Shown: positions 21,027-32,093 of the stretch, piece by piece
Layout of the letters: each line of letters begins with the position of its first letter
Numbering within the stretch: the first letter of the stretch is position 1
NCBI GenBank assembly: GCA_023014485.1
Contig: JAJOZX010002576.1
Span: forward strand, 544,501 to 608,500
Origin: Bathynomus jamesi
Lineage: Eukaryota > Arthropoda > Malacostraca > Isopoda > Cirolanidae
Direction: 5' to 3'
DNA length: 64,000 bases
The notes under the pieces: generated by a model
What the model saw: only the letters and a program-made list of their open reading frames with translations
What the model was told of the DNA's origin: nothing
Database searches by the model: none
Made by a program: the position numbers and the translations under genes

Positions 21027-21639
21027 AAGGACAAGAGGAAACCTCAAAGACCTTTCGGTCCGCTCGGAGAGGTTTCTATTATTAAACTAGTGCATTTTTT
21101 AAAATTATTCTTGCAATAGTAGAAAACTGGATAGAAAAGCATAAGGTTCTCTCCCCGCCGTATGCTTCCTTCCAACCAGAAGAGGGTACGGAAAAAGGTT
21201 GAAAAAAATATCTTGACCCTGGAAAAGTAGCCAAGGAAATTTTACAGGAAAGAGGATAATATATAAACTAGCTCTACAATTATGTTATGCATACACAGAA
21301 ATCGTACGCTAGAGAGCATCGTTGTATAAACTAACATAATATTTGTACTAACTGTACTCGTATATCAACTACTTGGTATCGTCACAAAAACCTCAGACGT
21401 GTTTTTTAAATTTTATATAAAATATTTACAACGCTATTTACCTAGGTATCGGCCACCCCTTATTCCCAAAATGGGGGGGGGGGGAGACAGACAGAGAAAG
21501 ACAGATAAACAGAGAAGAAGGTATTTTACTAGTAGGCCTTTAAACCTGTTTATAAATACAGAAACGTTTCATAACCGTACTTTGGCATTTAAGTTAATAG
21601 CTCATGTATAAACTAAAAGAATTTACATAAGTGGATGTG

Positions 21640-21770
21640 CCTCGGTGGTGTAGTGGTTAGCGTCGCTGACTACGAATCCATCGGTCCCGGGATCCAGACC
21701 CGGGTGACGGCAGGCGGCGCGCAGCAAAATCCAGCTGTTCATCCTTCCACACAATAAAAAAATTGGTTGG
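21640..21770 (+). repeat. tRNA-derived SINE head
   Basis: cctcggtggtgtagtggtta gives an A box; ccgggatccagacccggg is a degenerate B-box/T-arm stem. Between them, gctga-ctacgaa-tcca could be an anticodon arm with ACG in the anticodon position. Acceptor pairing is absent and an unrelated tail follows, so I call it a SINE and not a tRNA gene. Confidence 0.5.
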
Positions 21771-21781
21771 TAGATAAATGG

Positions 21782-21960
21782 GTACCTTGAGTAGCCTAGT
21801 GGTTAAGACGCTGGGCTGCTGGTGGGGCGTGGTTCGGATTCCACGTTAAACTGTAGGTCTAAGGTAAAGTGACAAGCTTGGCCTTCGTCAGAATGAACAA
21901 TTCGGGCGGAAGCAAACCCAAGGTTAACCAAGATTAAGTGGATAAATTAAACTTGTTTTA
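21782..21960 (+). repeat. SINE with tRNA-like head and shared body
   Basis: gtagcctagtggttaagacg is A-box-like and gtggttcggattccacgtta B-box-like. The latter with ctgtaggt is the body shared with the 5S-headed SINEs at 1955, 41320, 44455 and 47795. Head exchange on a common body is suggested. Confidence 0.5.
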
Positions 21961-22104
21961 AAATCGATCGAGAATCGAATGTGGTACCAAAAGAAGGAGA
22001 AGTAAACCATTTGTTTTAAAAGTTGTCCGACTCCTTTGAAATTTTCAGGGCTCATGGATATGAGCCCTGAACCAACACATACAGGGTGTATGTACACACA
22101 CATA

Positions 22105-22187
22105 CAGGGTGTGTCTCAGAAGTCGCGCACCATATTCATAGGTGCGGATGACCTATAAATACGGTACACGACTTCTGAGACACCCTG
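22105..22187. mobile_element. 83-bp mariner-type MITE
   Basis: cagggtgtgtctcagaagtc and complement of acgacttctgagacaccctg, flanked by TA at 22103-22104 and 22188-22189. A partial cagggtgtatgt repeat sits just upstream at 22082. Confidence 0.85.
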
Positions 22188-22189
22188 TA

Positions 22190-23575
22190 AATTAAAGTAA
22201 TATATTCTGAAGACAATTGGTCAGAAGTAAAAAAATAAATAAAAGTTTAAAAAATTATTTTCGTTCTTCCAGAAAAGGAAATTTGCGGAAGTTAACAAAG
22301 GAAGAGTTACAAAGGAAGAGTTACAAAGGGAGAGTTACGAACAAAACATTTTTTGATTGACTGTTTTTAAGCGTAGGGTCTTACCTACAAATCTTATAAA
22401 ACAGGATTTAGATTTTTTTATTTACTTGGTTTTGTTTTATTTTCAAAAGTAATATTAATAAATTAACCCCATAATGGGTGTGGCGTGAGGAAAAGTACCA
22501 CTAAGAAAAAATATTTGCGGTTAACCACTTTTGCCAAGTTGTATTCTACTCTATATTTGTAAACAGTGCACGCGTTCTTTGTTCTAATATAAATGTTTTA
22601 GAACAATAAATAACTTATAATTCATAAGAGACACCCAAAAACTTCATCTCACAATCAACAAATATGAGAGTCGTCGTGAATGGAAGACAAATTAGATAAG
22701 ATCTTAGTTATTGATTCAGGAGCTTTCGACCAATACTTGGATTTTGTTCATGCGCCGAAATAAGATCGTAGAAGCAGAACTGATCGAAAGCTCGATTCTC
22801 TGTAAATACAGTCTTAGCTTTACTGTGGCTTTTATTTACAGTTTGACACGCTCTGAATCAAGTGTTGTAGGATTAAAATGCCAGAAACAAAGAAGAAATT
22901 TGTTTTTCTTCGTAGAATTAGTGTACGCAAAGTGAACTAAGAGGGAGGTCGTATAACGAGTTTATCTTTTACGAATTTTCAGAATTTTTCGTTAAAAAAT
23001 GCGGCAAAATCAAAGTTTAGTTAGAAAGCATAAAAAAAAAAAATTTCTTACTTGAGAAAGTTTCTGTGAGTGAGAATAACCGAGTCTACATCCTTTTGTA
23101 TTCCACAAATTTCTAATACGTGAACAGAAAAATTAACTGAATTCGATAATCAAATGTAAATTTTGAATTAGAAAGTTAAATAAAACTATTTTGAACTGTT
23201 TGTATACCATTACCAAAACTATTTAGAGTAAGTGGAGAACCGCTCACAGACATTAAGAAATTGAAACCTAAAAATAAAATGAAAGCCTTCCAAAAGGCTT
23301 GGATGGAACGTTTTGAAAGCAACCATTAGGAAGTATTCCAAAATACTATATACTTTAAAATAAACTTTTCTAAAGACAGACGTCAGGAAATTAATATGCA
23401 GAAGCGAAGGAAAGTTAGCTGAAAGGACAATTAAATGGGACAATCAAACTTTTCGACAGAATTTGTATGAAGAAGAACGTTTTGCATCATCCAATCACAA
23501 AACTTTGCTCGGTATTGAATATTCTGCTATGTCCTCTTAGTAAATATTTATAAACAATTCAGTGCTGATTTTCCT
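22190..23575. other. No gene recognised
   Basis: Contains a short 16-bp direct repeat (acaaaggaagagtt, three copies, 22295-22345). Reverse frame 23219-23443 and forward frame 22711-22935 lack motifs. No transposon ends found. Confidence 0.5.
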
Positions 23576-23577
23576 AT

Positions 23578-23578
<1 letters not shown>

Positions 23579-23616
<38 letters not shown>

Positions 23617-23617
23617 C
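23579..23617. repeat. (ATA)n microsatellite
   Basis: About 12 trinucleotide units. Confidence 0.95.
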
Positions 23618-23624
23618 AGTCAGG

Positions 23625-23790
23625 AGAGCCAAAAACCAACACAGCGCTCAGGCCAACTAATGCGGCCTATTGACCTAACTCCAGGATTATCATTTTACCA
23701 GCATCATTGGAATTCGGACACCCGACCTTAGTGTCTTTACTTCGCTTATAGGGAAACGGTGTTACCTACGGATGATGGCGTTTCCTATGC
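23625..23790 (-). repeat. tRNA-derived SINE
   Basis: Minus strand: ggtaacaccgtttccctata matches the head at 12400-12465. The body caggccaactaatgcggcct recurs at 3378-3400. Confidence 0.5.
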
Positions 23791-23964
23791 AAGGGTTACC
23801 GTAGTAAGCGCCTAATTTGTTTCGTCTGATTTCGAATGCTGTTCATTCGTACATCGAATTAAACAGAACAATAATGAAAGAAGTTCATATTATGACAAAT
23901 TATTCATCAGATAACTGGTTTCCAAAGTAGGATCCAGAGACTCCTGGAATTCCGCCGTTGGTAT

Positions 23965-23968
23965 GTGT

Positions 23969-24008
<40 letters not shown>
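23965..24008. repeat. (GT)n microsatellite
   Basis: About 21 GT units. Confidence 0.97.
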
Positions 24009-24009
<1 letters not shown>

Positions 24010-24391
24010 AGGGTCTTCCCCCAGGAAAATAGATGCTGGGATGTAAGCTGCTCACTTATTTTAATTAAAAAAATGTTCATAAATTAATGGGATAATAGTA
24101 TTAGTAATAAAAAAAATAATAACTGCGCTTTCATTATTCGTTGTACGCGCTGCTAATAACGAATAGAGATGATGCATATTCATTACTGTGAAGTCGTAAA
24201 ATTATTATCAAGTGCTAATTTTAATACTTGAAATTTAAGCGTAAAAAATTAAAAAGAATTTGTAAAATTTATTCGTGTGCCAAATGGATCCTTTGAAGAA
24301 TTATGTTTGGAGTGACTGCATTAGATTCTTCAGACTATTACCAAAATAGTTTCTACATGTCTGTTTTCATCTCAATTTGAACTATATATAT

Positions 24392-24545
24392 ACGCACAAA
24401 GGAATACAAAGGGCACGAAACAGCGACAGACAGACGGGTTCCTAAGAGGCTGTCTTTTTAAGGAGAAAGGTTAGAGGTTGGAAGAAAATTTAAAAATAAG
24501 TGAAAATTTTAAAGCAAAGACGAGAGAATCCGAGTGAAAATTCTG
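24392..24545 (+). repeat. Penelope-like element fragment
   Basis: acaaaggaatacaaagggca...gttcctaagaggct...aagtgaaaattttaaagcaaag matches, in inverted orientation, the linker region 13430-13595 of the Penelope-like element. No frame. Confidence 0.6.
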
Positions 24546-24595
24546 CATTACTTCTTTGCGTTAACAAATGCTTCTAACTGGAGGGTTTAAGACAT

Positions 24596-25230
24596 CTAAG
24601 CATCTAATCTCTTTTTAAAGGACTCAACTGAATTACTTTGAACTACTCTGGCTGGCAATCCATTCCACAAATTAGCTTTACGATTTAATGAAATATGTTT
24701 AACTTTATCAGAATTGAAATGTTTACCCACTAATTTAAGACCATTACCGCGAGTTCTAGTTGCATTTCTGAAGGTGAAATAATTTTCGGCGTCGACATTA
24801 TCAAAACCTTTAATTACTTTAAATACCTGGATTAAATTTCCTCGACTACGCCTTTCTACGAGTGAGAATAAATTTAACATTTCTAAACGGGTCGCTGCAC
24901 TCTCTCCATTCTGTCTATGTCCTGCCGTAAATATGGGGACCAGAAATGAACACAGTATTCCAGGTAGGGTTTTACTAAGGAATTATATAATGTTAGCAGC
25001 GTTTTCTTCGACTTAAATTCAAATGATCTACCAATAAATCCCAAGTCTCTATTTGCTTTTCTAACCACTTCGATACAATACTTACTCTGTTTAAAATCGT
25101 CGGCAACAATAATACCTAAATCCTCCTCTTTCATAACACTTGTTAGTGTCTTGTCGCGTATAAAATACTTTTCTTTAACATTGTTCCTACCGATATGCAA
25201 CGTTTTACATTTATTTATATTAAAGTTCAT
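24596..25230 (-). pseudogene. LINE RT C-terminal region
   Basis: Two frames joined by a shift at 24881: MNFNINKCKTLHIGRNNVKE, EEDLGIIVADDFKQSKYCIE, SLVKPYLEYCVHFWSPYLRQ, DIDRMERVQRPV, then RRSRGNLIQVFKVIKGFDNV and LNRKANLWNGLPARVV ending FKKRLDA. The forward LINE has the matching NKCKILHIG, HLEYAIQFWNPHMRKDIDKI and LRGDLIQVFKIMNGFDNVD. This is the thumb/C-terminal region after the catalytic motif. One frameshift inactivates it in addition to the array upstream. Confidence 0.85.
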
Positions 25231-25260
25231 TTGCCAAATTTCTGCCCACTCGACTAATTT

Positions 25261-26910
25261 ATTAATATCATCTTGATCTGCAAACGTTCCGCCGCTGATT
25301 TTGTTCGTCCCTCTACATAGTTTGGTATCAATAATAATTTATTAATATCATCTTGATCTGCAAACGTTCCGCCGCTGATTTTGTTCGTCCCTCTACATAG
25401 TTTGGTATCAATAATAATTTATTAATATCATCTTGATCTGCAAACGTTCCGCCGCTGATTTTGTTCGTCCCTCTACATAGTTTGGTATCAATAATAATTT
25501 ATTAATATCATCTTGATCTGCAAACGTTCCGCCGCTGATTTTGTTCGTCCCTCTACATAGTTTGGTATCAATAATAATTTATTAATATCATCTTGATCTG
25601 CAAACGTTCCGCCGCTGATTTTGTTCGTCCCTCTACATAGTTTGGTATCAATAATAATTTATTAATATCATCTTGATCTGCAAACGTTCCGCCGCTGATT
25701 TTGTTCGTCCCTCTACATAGTTTGGTATCAATAATAATTTATTAATATCATCTTGATCTGCAAACGTTCCGCCGCTGATTTTGTTCGTCCCTCTACATAG
25801 TTTGGTATCAATAATAATTTATTAATATCATCTTGATCTGCAAACGTTCCGCCGCTGATTTTGTTCGTCCCTCTACATAGTTTGGTATCAATAATAATTT
25901 ATTAATATCATCTTGATCTGCAAACGTTCCGCCGCTGATTTTGTTCGTCCCTCTACATAGTTTGGTATCAATAATAATTTATTAATATCATCTTGATCTG
26001 CAAACGTTCCGCCGCTGATTTTGTTCGTCCCTCTACATAGTTTGGTATCAATAATAATTTATTAATATCATCTTGATCTGCAAACGTTCCGCCGCTGATT
26101 TTGTTCGTCCCTCTACATAGTTTGGTATCAATAATAATTTATTAATATCATCTTGATCTGCAAACGTTCCGCCGCTGATTTTGTTCGTCCCTCTACATAG
26201 TTTGGTATCAATAATAATTTATTAATATCATCTTGATCTGCAAACGTTCCGCCGCTGATTTTGTTCGTCCCTCTACATAGTTTGGTATCAATAATAATTT
26301 ATTAATATCATCTTGATCTGCAAACGTTCCGCCGCTGATTTTGTTCGTCCCTCTACATAGTTTGGTATCAATAATAATTTTTAATATCATCTTGATCTGC
26401 AAACGTTCCGCCGCTGATTTTGTTCGTCCCTCTACATAGTTTGGTATCAATAATAATTTATTAATATCATCTTGATCTGCAAACGTTCCGCCGCTGATTT
26501 TGTTCGTCCCTCTAGTTTGGTATCAATAATAATTTATTAATATCATCTTGATCTGCAAACGTTCCGCCGCTGATTTTGTTCGTCCCTCTACATAGTTTGG
26601 TATCAATAATAATTTATTAATATCATCTTGATCTGCAAACGTTCCGCCGCTGATTTTGTTCGTCCCTCTACATAGTTTGGTATCAATAATAATTTATTAA
26701 TATCATCTTGATCTGCAAACGTTCCGCCGCTGATTTTGTTCGTCCCTCTAGTTTGGTATCAATAATAATTTATTAATATCATCTTGATCTGCAAACGTTC
26801 CGCCGCTGATTTTGTTCGTCCCTCTAGTTTGGTATCATAATAATTTATTAATATCATCTTGATCTGCAAACGTTCCGCCGCTGATTTTGTTCGTCCCTCT
26901 AGTTTGGTAT
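25261..26910 (-). repeat. 21-copy 80-bp tandem array inside the LINE RT gene
   Basis: Fourteen consecutive units (25261-26380) are exactly 80 bp and look identical. The seven at the right (26381-26910) vary by a 1-bp loss or loss of 4 bp in the ctacatag segment. Each unit encodes, on the minus strand, the residues just after the RT catalytic motif (DTKL...TNKISGG / SAAERLQI). As 80 is not a multiple of three, every unit shifts frame. Spread appears to go from variable old units next to the LINE 5' side toward homogenised units. Confidence 0.97.
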
Positions 26911-26919
26911 CAAAGGCAA

Positions 26920-27860
26920 ATTTTAAAATTATATTCTTAATTCCTATGTCGATGTCACTGATATAAGTAATAAAAATAACTAGTCCCAGAACTGATCCCT
27001 GAAGCACGCCGCTAGTTTACACTTCTTCAATTAGACGTTTGTCATTAATAACCACTCATTGTTTATGTCTGCTAAGCCAATTTTCGATCCATTTAAGAAC
27101 ATTATCCTCATTCCATGAGGCTAAAACTAATAATCTTCTATGGGGCACGTTACCTTTTGAAAATCGAAATATACTCGTATAATATTTCTTGTTTTACACT
27201 CGTTATATATATATATTTACAATATTATTAAAAAAGTCGAGCAAATTGGTTAGACAGAACGATTACGTCGAAAGTCGTGCTGAAAAGCTTTAATTGAATT
27301 ATTTATTTCTAAATGATTAACTATTTTGTCCCAGACGATCGTCTCCATAAGCTTACCAACGATTGAAGTTAGACTAATGAGACGATAATTTCTGGAAAGC
27401 TATTTGTACCCTGTTTTAAATATTGGCGCAATTGTATGTAAGTTTCCAATCGAACGGAACTTCTACAGACTGTAAAGATTTATTATGAATGAAATACTAT
27501 ATATAATGTAAGAGGAGACTATTGAGCAATTCATTTCTTAAGTACCCTTCGATAGAATTTATTCGGACCTGGAGTTTTATCAGGATTAATTTTACCTATT
27601 GCCGAGAAGCCTTCATTTTTCTGATGGTAAAATCGCGAAGTTTTAATTGATCATCACTGATCATGATTACGGGAATGTTTGTTCATATTTTCGTTAGTGA
27701 AGACAGAAGAGAAGAATTTATTTAAAACTTCCGTCCTTTTTAAGTCATCGTAAATTTGTTCGTTGTTTTCGCCAATGAGTGGACCAATAGTCTGCGAAGC
27801 TACCTTTTTAGTCCTAGTATAATTATGGAGTCCTTCGGATTCGATTTAATTTAGTTCTCT
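26920..27860 (-). pseudogene. LINE RT palm region
   Basis: Reverse strand, rightmost first: DKTPGPN-like (near 27580), a long stretch with shifts, LSRHKQ-VVINDKR, then LQGSVLGLVIFITYISDIDI and ILKFAFDTKL. GVLQGSVLG is RT motif 4 (PQGSVLGP). KFAFD stands where FADD would be, so one catalytic Asp is replaced by Phe. Several stops are present. Confidence 0.75.
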
Positions 27861-29587
27861 CCAGGGCGTACCTAAAGTATTTGGCACCCGGGCGGATCCT
27901 TCCTTTGGTACCCCCATAAATAATTTTAAAATTTAAACACAGAAAAATATATTATGTTTGCGAGTAGATTTTTAAACAGTACAGTACTGTCATAAGCAAA
28001 TTGGAAATAAGAAACTGCAGGACATTAAAAATTCAGTGAACAGGTAATACTGCATTTTATTTTATACAAAAAACACAGGAATCCAGTCTCAACGCTCAGC
28101 CTATTCTTATAAGGTAAATAGAGAGGATTCACAGTCTCTGCTTCGAGCCTTAATTTCTGCAAATTGATCAATGACCTCATCAAAATTCACCTTCTTTGCA
28201 TATTCATGTTCAATTGAAAGTAAAGCCAGATTTGTCAATCTTGTCTGACTCATGATCGAGCGAAAGAAATTTTTATCAATTTCAATTTGGAAAACTTCTT
28301 TCACATGAAGCAATAGACACACAGACAGTCAAAAAGAATCTCAAACACAGTGACAAGCTTGGCAAAGATTCACAAAGATCCATTTCACAATAAACTCCAG
28401 AAACTGCAATGCTGTCCATTTCTTTGCCTCTTCAACGCTGATTTTGGCAGCTTCCAATGCCTCCGAAGTCGTCCAATTTCCACACTGATATCTTCATCAG
28501 AGAATTCATCGAAATCTGAGTCAAATTTGGAATATACTTCCGAAATTCTTCTGTTGCAACAACCAAAGTGTTTGGCTGAATAACAGCGAAGATTGACAGA
28601 ATTTGATCCATTGCCTTAGAACGAATCTCCAATTCTTGATGAAAGCGATCAAGACATTCAAACATAGCCCTTTTTACTTCCTCTGGCAATGTGAGACCAG
28701 CATCCTTTGCCATCTTTCCTGGCATCCTTTTTCGGAGCTTTACTCTCCCTCTTCTCTCCATAGAAATGTCCATTTCCTCACACTTTGTAGTTGCATAATG
28801 AATGGCTCTCTCCACAATTTCATTGCGCTGATCTTCAAGAAACAGTTTTAGAGCTTGGAGCTTCACAATGCACTTTTCAAGGCTGATTCCAACTGTTTGC
28901 AAATACTTTTGTGAGATTAATTTCTTCCAGGACTTCACACCAGAAAGAAAGGTAACTCAAAAAAGAGAAATCACATACAGCAGACAGCAAAATCTGAGCT
29001 GATCCTCTTGTGTCCACATTTTCTTTGGGATCGCACAGTACTTCAAGGGTATTATCAATGGTATTATTATCATTATTAATTATCATTTATAAACACTTAA
29101 ACATCACTATGATACCACATTGTCAAAAAATTACTGGACACTGGTATAAGTACCATGATATTGTTATAAACACCAGCACTTTATGCTTTATCATAATTAT
29201 TTAATGAAACATACCTCATGTATGTGGAGTCACAGTGTCAAGTGAACAAGACTTGGAATGTCAGTTGCAGCCAGCTGGCTATGCTCAACAAACTGATGAC
29301 TAAAACGTCAACAAACGTTCGCCTTTCGATGTAATTTTTATCAAATATTTAATTTTTCGTTTGTAAATTTTGTATTGCCAATAAAAATAAAAATTTATTT
29401 TATAGTGGAAATTAACATTAAGCTGTTGTAATAGTTTGAACATTTTAAATTTTTTTACTTTGGCGAATTTTTCAGTTGGTTTGAATTGAAAACTTGTACT
29501 GGTATTTCAACTCTCCCGATGGCACCCCCCTCCTGGCTGTCACCCGGGGCGGACCTCCCCCCTCGCACCCCCCTTAGTACGCCACTG
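27861..29587 (-). mobile_element. hAT transposon (ZMYM1-like transposase), 8-bp duplication
   Basis: Ends cagggcgtaccta and complement of tagtacgccactg, flanked by gttctctc at 27853-27860 and 29588-29595. Length 1727 bp. Removing it restores LINE sequence. Confidence 0.93.
27900..29100 (-). pseudogene. hAT transposase, C-terminal half, broken
   Basis: Reverse-strand pieces in order: DTRGSAQILLSAVCDFSFLS, FWCEVLEEINL, KYLQTVGISLEKCIVKLQAL, a long open block of 168 codons (28938-28432) with MERRGRVKLRKRMPGK, then FSKLKLIK and FRSIMSQTRLTNLALLSIEH ending near 28107. The last block is the hAT C-terminal dimerisation region (LKxIKxxLRSxMxxxRLxxLALLSIE). The overall pattern is that of zinc-finger MYM-type 1-like hAT transposases. 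The N-terminal zinc finger and first catalytic Asp are missing, and there are several frameshifts (about 28925, 28440, 28280), so this is a dead internally deleted copy. Confidence 0.8.
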
Positions 29588-29607
29588 GTTCTCTCTATAT
29601 AGCTCAT

Positions 29608-29883
29608 CACCAAAGTAATGAGGAAGTACTGCAACAGGTGAGGAAGGAAAGAAGACTCATTAAGGTGATAAGAGAAAGACAGAAGAAATGGATCGGACAT
29701 GTGTTGAGAGGAGAAGGATTGTTGAAGGAGGTGATAGAGGGTAGATATGAAGGTAGAATGCCGAGGGGAAGGAAAAGGAAAGCAATGCTGGATGATTTGA
29801 AGGCAGGCAGGAGCTATCATGAGAGGAAAAGGATAGCTCAGGATAGAACACTTTGGCGGGACACACGAGTTGGACCTCCCTGA
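29608..29883 (+). pseudogene. RTE-like RT C-terminus
   Basis: Open frame: VRKERRLIKVIRERQKKWIG, HVLRGEGLLKEVIEGRYEGR, KAMLDDLKAGRSYHERKRIA, QDRTLWRDTRVGPP, then stop. The KKWIGHVLRGEGLL...GRMPRGR...MLDDL motif is common at the C-terminus of RTE/BovB-like LINE proteins. No catalytic RT motifs remain because of 5' truncation. The frame is undamaged, which suggests a fairly recent insertion. Confidence 0.8.
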
Positions 29884-29909
29884 GAGGCAGAACACGATGG
29901 ATGGATGGG
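29608..29909 (+). mobile_element. 5'-truncated RTE-like LINE, 11-bp duplication
   Basis: Flanked by atatagctcat at 29597-29607 and 29910-29920. Ends with gatggatggatg. Encodes the C-terminus of an RT protein. It lies one base from the duplication of the hAT element. Confidence 0.9.
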
Positions 29910-29920
29910 ATATAGCTCAT

Positions 29921-30285
29921 AGTTACGTTTATTATTTCTTATAAGTTTTGCTTCGCCTTCTCAATAACTTAAATTTATAAGCGTTCCTTTTAACATTAAA
30001 ATACTTTTACTTTCAGCATTCCACCATTTAGGTCAAACAGACTTTGCCACTCTCTTTTTACGTAATGGAATATACAAGTAACTCGATTGTAAATGTTTAA
30101 AATAATTATAATGAACGAATTGAACTTTCGTGCAAACTCTCGTACAATCGACGACCAAAATTAGATTATAAAGGACCACCCCAATCCCTGCACGGTAAAT
30201 TAAGATCTCCCATAATTATCGTATCATGTTCGCTACTTACATCAAAAATTAGTTAATATAAAATACCTTTATAAAATTCTGAGTA
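29921..30285 (-). pseudogene. LINE endonuclease/linker remnant
   Basis: Minus strand, nearest 30250: SSEHDTIIMGDLNLPCRDWG. The GDLNLP...W signature belongs to the AP-type endonuclease of CR1/jockey LINEs. Closer to 29930: LIRNNKRNYELYREN, the spacer between endonuclease and RT. It joins the 27860 side once the hAT and RTE elements are removed. Confidence 0.75.
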
Positions 30286-30480
30286 CCGCAATTGACTCAC
30301 GAAGTTCTTCGTGGAGGCAGTCGCTCACTGTAAGGAAAATTTATGTTAGTCTGGTCACTTGCGTAGAAGTTTCGTTGTTATTTGCCTGAAAAGCCATCGC
30401 AGGGCTGTGGCCTGTGAAACAGTCTTCGAAGACGAGCTGTTCCCACGCCTTTCGGGTGAATTACTATAAGAATAATAAAC
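30286..30480. other. Unassigned GC-richer block
   Basis: Holds a small inverted repeat (cacgaagttcttcgtg at 30300-30315). No frame or family recognised. Confidence 0.4.
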
Positions 30481-32029
30481 GCTAGCAAATTGTGTACTCA
30501 CATGCAACGATAAACAATAAATTCCACAATAAACACTGCAATAATTAAAATAATAATATAAAATTACTAATGAGCAAAATATTAATAAAATGACAAATTA
30601 GACAAATCACATACACAAAAAGATTCACTTTCAAATAACTTTTTCACGAGATCTGAATATGCTTCGTTCGGTGTGTGTGTGTGTGTGTGTACGTGTAGAT
30701 TAACTCGTTCCATTTCAGGTTAACTTGTGGGTCGACTATAAAACACAAACTAAGATAAAAAGGAAATATAAAAGATGAAATATACCATTTTCCCAAGATA
30801 AGTGTCGTAAGGGTTTTTATTGTAGAGATACGAGTATAATAAACCATATTTACACAATTATACTTATTAATGACCAATTACTCTATCATCTTCACCCAAA
30901 ATCAGCAAATTATTTTACGATATATAAATACCATTAAAGTTGTAAACTGATTTGAAAACTTATAGAATAAATGCGCGAATTATTATATCAAACATAATAA
31001 TTGCAAATTATTTTATATTACTACATCAAATTATATTATCGCTAATGATTTGTACTATACTGTATATTTCTTATAATAGAAGGGTAACTAAAATATTTAT
31101 GCATTTTATATAAATAAACATAGTCAGAGTACTTTTGTGAAATAGGTAAAGGAAGTCAAATGCATTGTATTTCCTTAACAAGTAAGGTGGTTAAATAATA
31201 GGTCAGTAAATCTTAATTACTAGTTAATACACTATTACTCTATTGATAACAATAGTCAGATTACACAGATATGTGAGGATAATCAGATACGTTGTTTTTC
31301 ATTATGAATTAGGTTAGTCAGATGATATACAAGTAAATTTTAGTTACTAGTCAAATGCAAGGGAGATATTATTAAAAAGTTGACTGACTTTCTTCATTGG
31401 TTTGTGATCTTGTTCAGATAACTCAATTTAACTAGTAAATTAACCAGTTCAACGCCAAAAGAATTACGGATAATTTCAATATCAGTAAAAGTAATTAATC
31501 AACAAGTAATTTTGCGAAATTTTTCTGTAAACTTGGATAAATTTACCTAATTTACCTAGTAATTTACTTAACCTTTATAGGGCGAATAGAAAATTGACTA
31601 AAAAATTCCTCTCTCTGTATACTTACTTTCCTGTCCCTGATTCAGAAGAGTTGAAAATATTACAAATCCTCTTGGGCCTACACCTAAACATTAATTAATA
31701 TAAAAAAATTTATATCTTTAATACGTATACGACATATTTTTCTTTTGTTTTTATAACACTTAGCAAATATTTTATTGGGCTCTTATATTACGTCTCTATA
31801 TTTTTTAATTGAAATATAAAGGTATAAAATAAGCTGAAAATGGTTACTAAATTTGTGCTGTATAGCCTATTATAGGTCCTAAGTTTAAATAAAAAAAAAT
31901 CTATTCTATATATTATTTTTCTATGTAAACGAATTTTCAATTGCATAGGGGTCCCCCTCCACGACAAAAAAGCACAAAACGTTTTTTAGAGGAAAAACAT
32001 AAAACAAAAAACGTTTTTTTCAATAATAT
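30481..32029. other. AT-rich, no gene recognised
   Basis: A (GT)n run at 30671-30690 and many short open stretches. No motif or transposon end found. Confidence 0.5.
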
Positions 32030-32041
32030 ATATATATTATA

Positions 32042-32089
<48 letters not shown>
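32030..32089. repeat. (TA)n microsatellite
   Basis: Interrupted TA tract abutting the Tc1 left end. Confidence 0.95.

Positions 32090-32093
<4 letters not shown>

Larger units (their letters stand above)
24590..30285 (-). mobile_element. CR1-like LINE with nested insertions and an internal array
   Basis: One reverse-strand element: endonuclease remnant (30250-30130), linker, hAT and RTE insertions (27861-29909), RT (27830-26920), an 80-bp tandem array (26910-25261) and the RT C-terminus (25230-24596). The protein is the same family as the forward LINE at 45600-47260. Without the insertions and array the element would be about 2.0 kb, so it is also 5'-truncated. Confidence 0.85.

Noticed and set aside
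21640..21720. tRNA-Arg(ACG) gene
   Set aside because: A and B boxes are recognisable but the T arm is degenerate and no acceptor stem forms; SINE head is the better call.
26208..26450. 80-codon protein with repeated NYVEGRTKSAAERLQI
   Set aside because: Three 80-bp array units read as one 240-bp frame; not a gene.
25261..26460. Regular array resembling CRISPR repeats
   Set aside because: Units are contiguous 80-bp copies with no unique spacers, they encode part of a LINE RT, and the setting is an animal genome.
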